Assembly: GCA_028751075.1 (NCBI GenBank)
Contig: JAQZDA010000001.1
Coordinates: 20,005-84,004, forward strand
Direction of reading: 5' to 3'
From: Euryarchaeota archaeon Ods02
GTDB taxonomy: Archaea; Halobacteriota; Halobacteria; Halobacteriales; Halorutilaceae
DNA length: 64,000 bases
Shown here: piece by piece, positions 19,698-27,032 of the stretch
Layout: every line of letters starts with the position of its first letter
Position numbering within the stretch: position 1 is the stretch's first letter
Made by a program: the position numbers and the translations under genes
Notes under the pieces: model-generated
Databases searched by the model: none
What the model was told of the DNA's origin: nothing
The model's input: the letters and a program-made list of their open reading frames with translations, nothing else

Positions 19698-19970
19698 TTA
19701 GCCGCCCCCGCTCGCCGCGGGTATGATCCGTATCTCGTCGTCTTCGTCGGTGGGTGTGTCGACGCCCTGTAGGTTACGTACGTCTCTGCCGTTTACGTAG
19801 ACGTTTATGTACTCCTTTATCTCGCCGTCGCCGAGCACCTTCTCGTCTATCTCGCTGCCGTATTCTTCGGTGTAGCTGGTGAAGGCTTCGAGGACGGTGT
19901 CGCCGTCGACTGCGACCTTCTCCGCGCCTCCGGAGTCGCTGAGGACGGCGGGCACCTTGATTATGGGCAT
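19698..19970 (-). CDS. Small archaeal modifier protein / MoaD-like ubiquitin-fold protein
   Basis: A 90-residue beta-grasp protein ending IIPAASGGG, with the C-terminal di-glycine needed for adenylation by the UbaA/E1-like enzyme. Central sequence YINVYVNGRDVRNLQGVDTP and DEDDEIRIIPA match the SAMP/MoaD family. Such proteins act in molybdopterin synthesis, tRNA thiolation or as protein modifiers (sampylation). It lies 42 bases downstream of a JAMM protease gene on the same strand, the enzyme class that removes or matures SAMPs, which favours a modifier role. Confidence 0.85.
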   Translation of the reverse strand: MPIIKVPAVLSDSGGAEKVAVDGDTVLEAFTSYTEEYGSEIDEKVLGDGEIKEYINVYVNGRDVRNLQGVDTPTDEDDEIRIIPAASGGG

Positions 19971-20012
19971 GGTGGAGGTAACGTGGGTGCGTCCTAAAGT
20001 GAATCGGAATCG

Positions 20013-20435
20013 TCAGTTTTCACCGCGACCACCTACGTCGACGTCCTGCTTCAGGAACTCGTGGCCGGTCCACGTCCACGCCCCCACCCAGGGTTCCTCG
20101 GGTCCTAGGGACACTATGACGTAGGTGTGGTCGGGCCACGTCGCCCTTGCTTCGTCGGTCTCGCTGGGGTGTTCGGGGCCCTCGGGGTGGCTGTGGTAGA
20201 ACCCGACGACGTCCAGGCCGCGTTCCTCCTCGACCTCGTCGACTGCTTCGAGCTGTTTCTCGGGCTCCATCATGTAGTTGGTGCGGGGGGTGTCGCTGAC
20301 GTTCTCCACCCTGACGACGTCTTCGACGACGCCGGTGTCGCGGTCGCCGGCGAGAACCCCGCATATCTCGTGTGGGACGCCGTCGTGGGCGTGCTCCAGC
20401 ATGTCGTCGTATGCTTGCTCCGTGAACTCGACCAT
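20013..20435 (-). CDS. JAMM/MPN+ metalloprotease, predicted desampylase
   Basis: Zinc isopeptidase of 140 residues related to Haloferax HvJAMM1. The JAMM site is complete: Glu23 in PHEICGVLAG, His81 and His83 in GFYHSHPEGPEHP, Ser91 and Asp94 in SETD. MVEFTEQAYDDMLEHA is taken as the start; an in-frame ATG 39 bases earlier would add a basic peptide unlike the family. The SAMP gene follows 42 bases downstream, so protease and modifier are probably coexpressed. Confidence 0.88.
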   Translation of the reverse strand: MVEFTEQAYDDMLEHAHDGVPHEICGVLAGDRDTGVVEDVVRVENVSDTPRTNYMMEPEKQLEAVDEVEEERGLDVVGFYHSHPEGPEHPSETDEARATWPDHTYVIVSLGPEEPWVGAWTWTGHEFLKQDVDVGGRGEN

Positions 20436-20525
20436 ACGCCGCCTTCGGTGTACGCCGGTTAAGACGTTGCGCAATCGGTCCCCTGAACCCCCTCTTTACC
20501 TGGGCAGTGATGATGACCTGCCGCC

Positions 20526-20846
20526 TCAGTCGCCTCCACCTTCCTCGACGTCCAGCTCCCTCAAGGACGACGTCACCCATTCCTCGTACTGGTCTCTCGC
20601 CAGCGCTACTGCGGCGGCTGCTGCGACGACGGCGAACGCCGCCGTCAACGCGAAGTACCAGAGGTTGTCCTCGAGCACCCGGGAGTCTGCGTAGATAACG
20701 CGCACTCCGTACCAGGTGATTCCGATGGCTGCGAGCGCGACGAACAACGCGCTCACGTGTTCCTCGAAGGGAGACCCTCCTCTGACGAACTCGAGGACGA
20801 GTACGACGGAGAGAGCGACGAACCCCGCGAGCTCAAGCGACACCAT
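20526..20846 (-). CDS. Small membrane protein, function unknown
   Basis: 106 residues with three or four predicted membrane segments: ELAGFVALSVVLVLEFV, HVSALFVALAAIGITWYGV and WYFALTAAFAVVAAAAAVAL, followed by a polar acidic tail (SSLRELDVEEGGGD) likely in the cytoplasm. I do not recognise the family. It lies between the JAMM gene and the CAP-domain gene, all leftward, with about 77-90 bases on either side. Confidence 0.65.
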   Translation of the reverse strand: MVSLELAGFVALSVVLVLEFVRGGSPFEEHVSALFVALAAIGITWYGVRVIYADSRVLEDNLWYFALTAAFAVVAAAAAVALARDQYEEWVTSSLRELDVEEGGGD

Positions 20847-20923
20847 CTAGTTGTTCGACCTACCGGCTTCATCTATATCAAACCCACCGAAGCCTTCGAA
20901 GGCCGTCGAGGGAAACCTGTTGT

Positions 20924-21550
20924 TCAGCCGCAGAACTTCTGCGTCGCGAACGCTGCGTTGGCTTCGCTGACGTAGACGCCGACTGCGACGCTGCTGTAGT
21001 CCTCAGACAAGAGGTTGTCGCGGTGTAGCTCCGACGCCATCCACGAGTGCACGAGGCTGCGTGCGACGTCCTCCTCGTCGGTGTTCACCACGGTCTCCTC
21101 CAGCCATTGATCGTGTTCCTGTACTCCGTGGAAGACGGCGGCGGCGTTCTCACCCGTCGAGGTGCAGTGGTCGGGTTCAAACTCGCTGAGGCGTTCTTCG
21201 GCGGTGACGCCGTCGCTGTCGGTGTGGCCGACGTAGCCGTGCGAGGCCATGTCCTCGCTGTGGCTCCGCGCCACATCCAGCATCAAGTCGTCGTCTGACA
21301 GCGTAGACAGGCCTTCGTCGCTCCGGAACTCGTTCGTGTACACCAGCACGTGGTCTTCGACGGCTTCACGGTCGAACTCCTCCGAGGGACCGGTGTCCCT
21401 CCAGTCGTCGGCGACCTCCATACGTAGCTCTCCCGCGTCTTCGAACTCAGGGGGTTCAGCGGGCTCCTGAAGCGCGAGGTAGCCCGCAGCTGCTGCGACG
21501 GCGACGAGGACGACGAGTAATACGACGGTGAGGGTCTTCCCTACGTTCAT
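20924..21550 (-). CDS. CAP/SCP-domain extracellular protein
   Basis: 208-residue exported protein with an N-terminal hydrophobic anchor (VVLLVVLVAVAAAAGYLAL, residues ~8-27). The CAP domain follows: VYTNEFRSDEGLSTLSDDD, the histidine/glutamate signature RSHSEDMASHGYVGHTDSDG, CTSTGENAAAVFHG and SWMASELHRDNLLSEDY, ending with AAFATQKFCG. The ATG at 21548-21550 precedes the anchor directly; the longer frame would add an unrelated polar stretch. A second, lipid-anchored CAP protein lies just upstream, so these are tandem paralogues. Bacterial CAP proteins bind lipids or cell-wall parts; the archaeal role is unknown. Confidence 0.85.
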   Translation of the reverse strand: MNVGKTLTVVLLVVLVAVAAAAGYLALQEPAEPPEFEDAGELRMEVADDWRDTGPSEEFDREAVEDHVLVYTNEFRSDEGLSTLSDDDLMLDVARSHSEDMASHGYVGHTDSDGVTAEERLSEFEPDHCTSTGENAAAVFHGVQEHDQWLEETVVNTDEEDVARSLVHSWMASELHRDNLLSEDYSSVAVGVYVSEANAAFATQKFCG

Positions 21551-21611
21551 ATGGTTCAGTTGACGGCGGTGGGCTTGAACTTTACGCGGAAGCCGTCGCC
21601 TTCCAGTAGCT

Positions 21612-22520
21612 TCAGCAGAGCTTCTGCACGGTGTATACGGTGTTGTTGTCGTAGTCGTAGTACGCTCCGACGCCCTGCCGTGTGTAGTTGCCGGATAACA
21701 TGATATCACGTGTGCTGAGGTCTGCGTCATCCTGCTCCTGGAACCATCCCTGGTTGACGACGTGGTTGGTGGCGGACTGCGGACTGTTTATCCTCAGAGA
21801 GTCGTGGGTCCAGCTTATCTGGCCGCTCACCGGTGAACTGTCTTCGGGCGCCGCAAACATCCCCTTGAGGTTCTCTGCGCTGTCGACCTCTCTGTCGTAT
21901 ATGAACGCCATGTGGTTCTCTCCGGCGTCGTCGCACTGGTAGTCGTTCAGCCACATGCGTTCCAGGGGATCCAGGCCTTCGTGGTTGATGGACCCGTTCT
22001 CTATGTCAGTGGAGCCGACGTAGTCGTGTTCCTTCATCGATTCCGCGTGGTCGATCGCGATGCGGCGAAGGTCTTCGTCGCAGTAGAGGCTCATATTACC
22101 CTGCGCGGTCCTGATGCTGTTGACCGTGTCGTGTATCATAACCTCGAGATGCCTGGGGTTCAGGGGCTCGCCTCGGCTAGATACGTCCGGGGTTCCCTCC
22201 CAGCTGTATCCAGCTAGCTCATCCTGGCATTCGAGTGACAGCCCAGCTTCCTCGGCGTCGGGAGGAGACTGCTTGAGGTCTCCGTCGATATCCACGGTCT
22301 CGTTCGAGTACTTGAGATGTAGGGCGTCGGACTCTCCACCAGGGTCAGTTTCTTCACCGTTCCCGTCACCTGCTCCGTTCACATCTCCTACGTCTACGTC
22401 GTCTATGTCGTCGTCTGGGTCGTCTTCTTCGATGCATCCAGTCAACGCGATGCCGACTCCGACGATAGTAATCACGAGTATCAGCTTGAACTTGCTGCCA
22501 CCTGATGTGTCTCCGGTCAT
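21612..22520 (-). CDS. CAP/SCP-domain lipoprotein
   Basis: 302-residue surface lipoprotein. The signal (FKLILVITIVGVGIALTGC) ends in a lipobox with Cys29 as the predicted lipid-attached residue, followed by an Asp-rich linker. The CAP domain begins at HLEVMIHDTVNSIRTAQG, with the RRIAIDHAESMKEHDYVGS histidine/glutamate motif, DDAGENHMAFI and SGNYTRQGVGAYYDYDNN. It has a large insert between these relative to the 208-residue paralogue downstream. Its start overlaps the end of the Get3-like ATPase gene by 4 bases, so the two are translationally coupled. Confidence 0.85.
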   Translation of the reverse strand: MTGDTSGGSKFKLILVITIVGVGIALTGCIEEDDPDDDIDDVDVGDVNGAGDGNGEETDPGGESDALHLKYSNETVDIDGDLKQSPPDAEEAGLSLECQDELAGYSWEGTPDVSSRGEPLNPRHLEVMIHDTVNSIRTAQGNMSLYCDEDLRRIAIDHAESMKEHDYVGSTDIENGSINHEGLDPLERMWLNDYQCDDAGENHMAFIYDREVDSAENLKGMFAAPEDSSPVSGQISWTHDSLRINSPQSATNHVVNQGWFQEQDDADLSTRDIMLSGNYTRQGVGAYYDYDNNTVYTVQKLC

Positions 22521-23491
22521 ACGGTCACCTTCAGTCTGTCGCCGATATCTTCTAGCGCCTGTACTCCGCGTACTTCGCCGCGATGTTGCGGTAGCGTAAT
22601 TATCTCCAGATCCTTGAACATCTCCGTTGCCTCCTCGATAGTCGCTCGCTGGCTCTCCGCTCGCTCCACGCAGAACTCGCAGTCTTCGTCGACGTCCTCC
22701 ATCACCTTGTTGATCACGACGGTGTTTGCGGGTACCTGTACCTTCGCGAGCCTCTGTATCAAACGTTCGGTCTCCAGGACCGCCATGGTCTCGGGGATGG
22801 AGACGACGCGGAACTCGGTGTAGTCGGGGTCGCGTAGCCGTGCTCGCACTCGTTCGACGCGGGCTTTCATCTCCTCGAGCTGCTCGGTGGTGCTCGGTGT
22901 CTCTGCTTCTTCACCGCCGCCCAGTAGCCCTTTCACGCTGTCGACGACGCCCTGTATCTGTCCTCGTATCCGCAGCAGGCGTCCTACCATGCTGTCGAGC
23001 ACCTCGGGTAGCTCGAGGAGCTTGAGGGTGTGTCCGGTGGGGGCGGTGTCGAAGACTATGTAGTCCCATTCGTCGCTGTCCATGTACTCCATGAACTTCA
23101 GCATCGCCGCTACCTCGTCGCTTCCGGGCGCGAGCAAGGCGTCGTCGAACAGTCCTCCCATGCTGACGCCCATCTCGTCGGCTGTCTCACCTAACCCGAG
23201 GTCGACGCCCATAACAGACTGGCCTTCGAGCTTCTCCGGGAGAGCCATGAACGTGGACCGATACTCCTCCATCGCCTGCTCGGGGTCTACCTCGACGGCC
23301 CAGAGGTTCGGAAGGATCTCCTCGGGTTCGTTGGCTACCTCCACGTCGAATGAGTCGGAGAGAGAGTGTGCGGGATCCGTGCTTAAGACCAGGGTCTTCT
23401 CGCCGCGTTCCGCGAGCTCGAGTGCGGTAGCGGCTGCGCAGGTGGTCTTACCTACCCCGCCCTTGCCGCCGTACAACACGAACTTCGTCAT
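22517..23491 (-). CDS. ArsA/Get3-family ATPase
   Basis: Single-domain Get3-type ATPase of 324 residues. The deviant P-loop GGKGGVGKTT is at residues 8-17, switch I includes LVLSTDPAHSLSDSFDV, switch II FDTAPTGHTLKLLELP, and the zinc-binding CEFC pair (Cys271, Cys274) that holds the Get3 dimer is present, which separates it from arsenite-pump ArsA with two fused halves. In eukaryotes Get3 delivers tail-anchored membrane proteins; archaeal homologues bind such proteins in vitro. Its coupling to a CAP lipoprotein gene (4-base overlap) is unexpected. Start ATG is clear. Confidence 0.92.
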   Translation of the reverse strand: MTKFVLYGGKGGVGKTTCAAATALELAERGEKTLVLSTDPAHSLSDSFDVEVANEPEEILPNLWAVEVDPEQAMEEYRSTFMALPEKLEGQSVMGVDLGLGETADEMGVSMGGLFDDALLAPGSDEVAAMLKFMEYMDSDEWDYIVFDTAPTGHTLKLLELPEVLDSMVGRLLRIRGQIQGVVDSVKGLLGGGEEAETPSTTEQLEEMKARVERVRARLRDPDYTEFRVVSIPETMAVLETERLIQRLAKVQVPANTVVINKVMEDVDEDCEFCVERAESQRATIEEATEMFKDLEIITLPQHRGEVRGVQALEDIGDRLKVTV

Positions 23492-23584
23492 CTACTGACA
23501 GTATCTCGCGACCGCTAAAGAACCTTGTGCGTAAGACGTATCAACATCCGGAATATGCGGAACTCTTAGATGGATGGCGGAGGT

Positions 23585-24223
23585 CTAAGGTGTTATGGTT
23601 AACCCCCGGAGGTTGCTCCAGTCGGCGGAGCGTTCCACGCGGTTCACCAGAGCCGTAGGACCGAGCTCCAGGAGGACGACGTCGCTCATGTCGCAGGCGC
23701 CCCTGAGGTAGTCGTCCGCGTCCAGCGCGACCAGACACATGTTGATCTGGGCGCCGAAAGCCTCCCCGAACCGTTCACGTTGGTACAGCAGGCTGCCGAG
23801 TCCCCGGAGCGAGTTGGTGTCGATGGCGGCTTCGACGAGGAGGAACTCGTTGTCGTCTTCGCTCTGGAACACGAGGTCGACGCCGTCCTCGCTGTGGGTC
23901 TCCATGTACTCCCATCTTTCGTCGAACGCGACGTCGGGGTACTTCTTGATGAGGGATTTCACCTCGTCTTCGTCGAGGATATGGCTGTCGATGCTGCTGA
24001 ACCGTTCTACGAGACGGGAGAGAGCGACGCTTTCGAGCTCGACGCCGCGGCCCCTGAGCTCGGACAGCAGGTCCTCGAAGCCCTTGTGGGTGACGCGCTG
24101 GTCGTCGCTCTCGACGAACGCACTGCTCTCGTCCGCCCAGAGCTTGTAGGCTTCGATGGCTTCCTCCAGAGTTATCGAGGAGCGGTCGTTGACGGGGTTG
24201 CCGAGGTGGCAGGCATCGTTCAT
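23585..24223 (-). CDS. Uncharacterised protein, possible degenerate PD-(D/E)xK fold
   Basis: A 212-residue protein I do not recognise. The N-terminal half is helical and charged. The C-terminal part contains DGVDLVFQSEDDNEFLLVEA followed by SLLYQRERFGEAFGAQINMC and DVVLLELGP, an arrangement like NucS/DUF91-type nuclease cores (Asp...Glu-x-Lys...Gln), but the Lys is replaced (VEAAID), so catalysis is doubtful. It is a single-gene unit, divergent from the uracil-DNA glycosylase gene with 54 bases between starts. Confidence 0.6.
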   Translation of the reverse strand: MNDACHLGNPVNDRSSITLEEAIEAYKLWADESSAFVESDDQRVTHKGFEDLLSELRGRGVELESVALSRLVERFSSIDSHILDEDEVKSLIKKYPDVAFDERWEYMETHSEDGVDLVFQSEDDNEFLLVEAAIDTNSLRGLGSLLYQRERFGEAFGAQINMCLVALDADDYLRGACDMSDVVLLELGPTALVNRVERSADWSNLRGLTITP

Positions 24224-24246
24224 CGCGGTGGGGTAGAGCCGGAGAG

Positions 24247-24255
24247 TCTAAATAC
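24247..24255 (+). promoter_or_regulatory. TATA box of the uracil-DNA glycosylase-like gene
   Basis: TCTAAATAC is centred 27 bases before the GTG at 24278, ideal for a leaderless transcript starting at the GTG itself. It supports the GTG rather than the out-of-frame ATG 7 bases earlier. Confidence 0.6.
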
Positions 24256-24277
24256 GTTCTGGCGGACTGTATGACGT

Positions 24278-24832
24278 GTGAACGCCAGAAGCGATATCGA
24301 GGAGCTCAGGCAGGAGGTGAGGCGCTGTACGCGCTGCAGGTTGAGCGACAACCGCACCCACGCCGTACCCAACGCAGGCGACCCCGACGCCGACTTCCTG
24401 TTCGTCGGTAAGATGGTAGGGTATCAGGACGATCAGGTCGGTCAACCGTACCAGGGGGAGGCGGGGAAGCAGCTCGACGACGCGTTAGACGCAGTCGACC
24501 TCACACGGGAAGACATTTTCCTCACGAACCTCACGCGGTGTTATCCGCCGGAGAGCCGCGACCCGAAGACGGACGAGCTCGACCGGTGCGCGGACTACTT
24601 CGAACGCGAGCTAAGGATAGTGGAGCCCGAGGTCATCGTTGCGCTCGGTAAGCTGCCAGCCGAGCGGCTGCTGGGGCGGTCCGTCGAGGTGGAGGGGGAG
24701 CACGGGGAGGTGTACACCTACAGCTCGCTGACGTACAGCTGCCGGCTTCTGGTTACGTACAACGTCGGTGCTGCGATGTACGACGACTCCGTCCGTGGTG
24801 TAATCGCCGACGACCTGAGTAATGTCGTCTGA
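24278..24832 (+). CDS. Family 4-like uracil-DNA glycosylase with altered active-site motifs
   Basis: 184-residue member of the iron-sulfur uracil-DNA glycosylase superfamily. Four Cys ligands fit the 4Fe-4S pattern: Cys17 and Cys20 (RRCTRCRL), Cys88 (NLTRCYPPESRDPK) and Cys104. Motif 1 reads GKMVGYQDDQVGQPYQGEAG where typical family 4 enzymes have GEAPG...GxPFVGxAG, and motif 2 reads TYNVGAAMYDD (160-170), lacking the usual His of THPSxxL. It may excise a different base, act more weakly, or serve another role such as a phage/archaeal UDG variant. The GTG start is supported by a well-placed TATA box. Confidence 0.75.
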   Translation: MNARSDIEELRQEVRRCTRCRLSDNRTHAVPNAGDPDADFLFVGKMVGYQDDQVGQPYQGEAGKQLDDALDAVDLTREDIFLTNLTRCYPPESRDPKTDELDRCADYFERELRIVEPEVIVALGKLPAERLLGRSVEVEGEHGEVYTYSSLTYSCRLLVTYNVGAAMYDDSVRGVIADDLSNVV

Positions 24833-24916
24833 TGTCGCCGTTCGACGGCGTCATCGTCGACGGCATGCGTTCCGTCGTCTGACCCTCAGGCGGGAACCGG
24901 CTTCCATCCCGAACAT

Positions 24917-24926
24917 ACTATTAAGT
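24917..24926 (+). promoter_or_regulatory. TATA-like box for the winged-helix gene
   Basis: ACTATTAAGT lies centred about 29 bases before the ATG at 24951, consistent with an archaeal promoter with a very short or no leader. Confidence 0.5.
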
Positions 24927-24950
24927 CGGAGCGTTTGAGTATGCACAGAG

Positions 24951-25538
24951 ATGTCCGTGAGCCTCTCCGAGAACGAGGAGAAAGCCGTCGACTTCATCGA
25001 GAACGCGGATACGGCGTATCAGAGCGAGCTCTGGAAGGAGCTCGACGTGACGAGCCGGACGGGCAGCCGGATAGCTAAGAGGCTCGAGGAGAAAGGCGTC
25101 ATCGAACGCGAACGCACGACGTACGAGGGTAACAAGACCTACGAGCTCCATATTGCGGGTGAAGCCGACGACGAGGAACCGGAGGAGCCGGAGGCGAGCG
25201 CGGAGGAGCTCGAGGAGGACGAACGCCGGGCGTTGAACCTCGTGCGGTCCACCGGCGGCATCTACCAGAGCGAACTGTGGAAGGAGCTCGACGTCAGCAG
25301 CCGGCAGGGCAGCCGGATCTCGAAGAAGCTCGCGGACAGCGGCTTCATCGAGCGCGAGCAGGAGGTCCACGAAGGCAACCGCACCTACTACCTCACGCCG
25401 CTGGTGGAGCGCCTGGACTACTCGCTATTGGTCGCCGGTAACATGATATCGCCGTTCGTCGGCGAGGAGCAACCCGACCACCTGAGCGGGAGCTTCACCG
25501 AGTGGGTTTACGAGCTCGCACACGACCAGGAGGAATGA
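24951..25538 (+). CDS. Tandem winged-helix DNA-binding protein
   Basis: 195-residue regulator made of two copies of one winged helix. The first copy has TAYQSELWKELDVTSRTGSR and the second IYQSELWKELDVSSRQGSRI, each followed by a recognition helix (IAKRLEEKG / ISKKLADSG), then a wing ending in ER and NKTYEL / NRTYYL. An acidic linker (EEPEEPEASAEELEEDE) joins them. The pattern matches the MarR-like DUF7343 type common in haloarchaea. Having two binding domains in one chain means a monomer could cover both half-sites. The remaining C-terminal ~45 residues are not recognised. Confidence 0.85.
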   Translation: MSVSLSENEEKAVDFIENADTAYQSELWKELDVTSRTGSRIAKRLEEKGVIERERTTYEGNKTYELHIAGEADDEEPEEPEASAEELEEDERRALNLVRSTGGIYQSELWKELDVSSRQGSRISKKLADSGFIEREQEVHEGNRTYYLTPLVERLDYSLLVAGNMISPFVGEEQPDHLSGSFTEWVYELAHDQEE

Positions 25539-25573
25539 GCTAGCTGGTGCGAACTATCTGGTGCCGCTTGTTT

Positions 25574-26224
25574 TCATCCGACAACATCTAGGAGGTCTTC
25601 CAGGCCTTCGAGGTCGTATGTAGGCTGTTTCTCCGGCTCGAGGTCGCTGTTGTGGCTGCGTCGGACGAGCGCGCTGTGGACGCCGGCGCGGCTGGCGGCG
25701 ACGATGTCCTTCTCCCGGTCACCGACGTACAGTGCGGAGGCTGCGTCGATGGTGTCGAGAGTCTGTTTAAGCAGATGCGGCGAGGGTTTCTTCCTCTGTA
25801 GGTCTTCGACTTTGGGTCCGCGGGCGCGTACGTCTTCGAACCTGCTGCGGAACCCCAGTCCTTCGACGACGTGTTCGACGGTCGGCTGCTGGTTGTTGCT
25901 GACGACTGCGAGCCTGTGGCCATCGAGCCTGTGGACGACGTCTACGTCGGGGTAAGGGTTCTTGCCGCCGTCCTCGAACTCCCGGGTCTGAGCCTCGTTT
26001 ATCTCTGTCTCCCGCACACGCCAGAACTCCCGTGTGTCGAGGCCGTGTCTGCGGCATAGCTCTTCCACGGTGTCCTGGTCGACGTCAAACATAGCGTCGA
26101 AGTCCTCCTCCGTGGCTTCGACGCCGAACTCGTCGAAGGCTCTGTCGATGGCTCGGCGGGCGGCGTCGTAGCTCGTGGGTTCCACAAGCACGCCGTCCAT
26201 GTCGAAGACCACGGCGTCGTACAT
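25574..26224 (-). CDS. HAD-superfamily phosphatase
   Basis: 216-residue HAD hydrolase of the phosphoglycolate-phosphatase-like group. Motif I is VFDMDGVLVE with the nucleophile Asp8, motif II is VVSNNQQPTVEHV, the motif III Lys is in QRKKPSP and motif IV is LYVGDREKDIVAASRAG. A helical cap sits between motifs I and II. The substrate cannot be named; 2-phosphoglycolate or similar sugar phosphates are typical. It stands alone, converging with the winged-helix gene and pointing away from the tRNA-Val gene. Confidence 0.88.
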   Translation of the reverse strand: MYDAVVFDMDGVLVEPTSYDAARRAIDRAFDEFGVEATEEDFDAMFDVDQDTVEELCRRHGLDTREFWRVRETEINEAQTREFEDGGKNPYPDVDVVHRLDGHRLAVVSNNQQPTVEHVVEGLGFRSRFEDVRARGPKVEDLQRKKPSPHLLKQTLDTIDAASALYVGDREKDIVAASRAGVHSALVRRSHNSDLEPEKQPTYDLEGLEDLLDVVG

Positions 26225-26311
26225 ACATCTAGATGTAAAGCGTCCTACTGATAAAACCCCGACGGTGGAAACCGAAGATACAAAATCGACGGGCTCGAAC
26301 CCCTTGTCGCA

Positions 26312-26385
26312 GGGTCGGTGGTCTAGTTGGCTATGACACCGCCTTCACACGGCGGAGATCCGCGGTTCGAAACCGCGCCGACCCA
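26312..26385 (+). tRNA. tRNA-Val (CAC)
   Basis: 74-base tRNA. Acceptor strands GGGTCGG (26312-26318) and CCGACCC (26378-26384) pair fully, discriminator A at 26385. The anticodon stem CCGCC/GGCGG encloses loop TTCACAC with anticodon CAC (26346-26348), decoding GTG valine codons. The T arm is CGCGG TTCGAAA CCGCG. CCA is not encoded. No intron is seen. A second, broken copy of its T arm and 3' flank lies 150-200 bases downstream. Confidence 0.95.
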
Positions 26386-26518
26386 CTTCGTCCGAACTGG
26401 AGACGGAGGAGGCATGCTCCACTTCGTTTCGCATGCCTCTGCAGGGCTTCTTCACCCGGCGTCTAGAGCCATGTGACCGGAGGGAGCATGGTTCCTGATG
26501 ATCGATCTTTCTGAAGGT

Positions 26519-26533
26519 CGGTTCGAAACCGCG
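26519..26533 (+). repeat. Direct repeat of the tRNA-Val T arm
   Basis: CGGTTCGAAACCGCG matches positions 26363-26377 of tRNA-Val exactly (15 bases). After an interruption of about 55 bases made of two palindromes, the match resumes with the tRNA 3' end and its flank. Confidence 0.8.
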
Positions 26534-26540
26534 TCGTTCT

Positions 26541-26561
26541 CAGAACCGCGTAGCGGTTCTG
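26541..26561. repeat. Perfect 9-base palindrome with 3-base loop
   Basis: CAGAACCGC, loop GTA, GCGGTTCTG. It interrupts the second copy of the tRNA-Val 3' end, 7 bases before another short palindrome. Confidence 0.8.
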
Positions 26562-26568
26562 TGAGCCA

Positions 26569-26585
26569 GTGAATCTCCGATTCAC
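26569..26585. repeat. Perfect 7-base palindrome with 3-base loop
   Basis: GTGAATC, loop TCC, GATTCAC, directly before the resumed tRNA-Val 3'-end copy. Confidence 0.8.
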
Positions 26586-26693
26586 GTGACCCATCCACTT
26601 CATCCGAACTTGGGGACGGAGCAGGTGGGTTCGTGGGTTTCCGTGGTTTTCCTGACATGTTCGGCGTTTTCTTCCGGTGTTCACCCGAAGACG

Positions 26694-26700
26694 TATCTTA
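26694..26700 (+). promoter_or_regulatory. TATA-like box for the 95-residue unknown gene
   Basis: TATCTTA is centred 27 bases before the ATG at 26724. This placement is the main support for choosing that ATG and for a leaderless transcript. Confidence 0.55.
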
Positions 26701-26723
26701 CTCCGGTGCTTTGGATTCTACAG

Positions 26724-27011
26724 ATGAAATCCGTCGAAGCCATCAAGTCGAGGGAGATCGAGCTACCTCCGGAGCTTTCGAAGGAGGACCTCCGGAAGAC
26801 CGTCGTCGAGCTCAAGGACGAGCTGTGCGGGCGTCGTATCGCGGAGGAGGTCGTGGTTCCGTACCTGATCGCAAGCCCCGACCACGGGGACGGCGACATC
26901 CAGGCGCTCGAGAAGGTGTTGAAGGAGGAGTTCGAAGGCTCCGACCTCTGCGTGGAGACCCGTGCGCCGGAGTGCAGCCGGCTGCGCGGCGGCTGCAGGG
27001 GAGAACCCTGA
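26724..27011 (+). CDS. Small protein of unknown function
   Basis: 95 residues, beginning MKSVEAIKSREIELPPELSK. The chain is charged and mostly helical, with VVVPYLIASPDHGDGDIQAL in the middle and three Cys near the end (SDLCVETRAPECSRLRGGC) that could bind metal or form disulfides. I do not recognise a family. The ATG at 26724 is preferred over an in-frame start 138 bases earlier because a TATA-like box is ideally placed and the upstream part overlaps the repeat region. It converges on gdhA with 21 bases between stops. Confidence 0.6.
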   Translation: MKSVEAIKSREIELPPELSKEDLRKTVVELKDELCGRRIAEEVVVPYLIASPDHGDGDIQALEKVLKEEFEGSDLCVETRAPECSRLRGGCRGEP

Positions 27012-27032
27012 GCGCGGGCTCCGGCTGAAGTT

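Larger units (their letters stand above)
26386..26723. other. Gene-free region after tRNA-Val with palindromes and partial tRNA 3'-end repeats
   Basis: No credible reading frame. It contains a hairpin GAGGCATGC/GCATGCCTC (26409-26417 and 26431-26439), a copy of the tRNA T arm at 26519-26533, two perfect short palindromes (26541-26561 and 26569-26585), and then GACCCA..CACTTC.TCCGAACT.GG.GACGGA (26588-26620), which closely repeats the tRNA 3' end and flank at 26380-26407. This looks like an old tRNA-targeted insertion scar or rearranged duplication. Confidence 0.6.
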
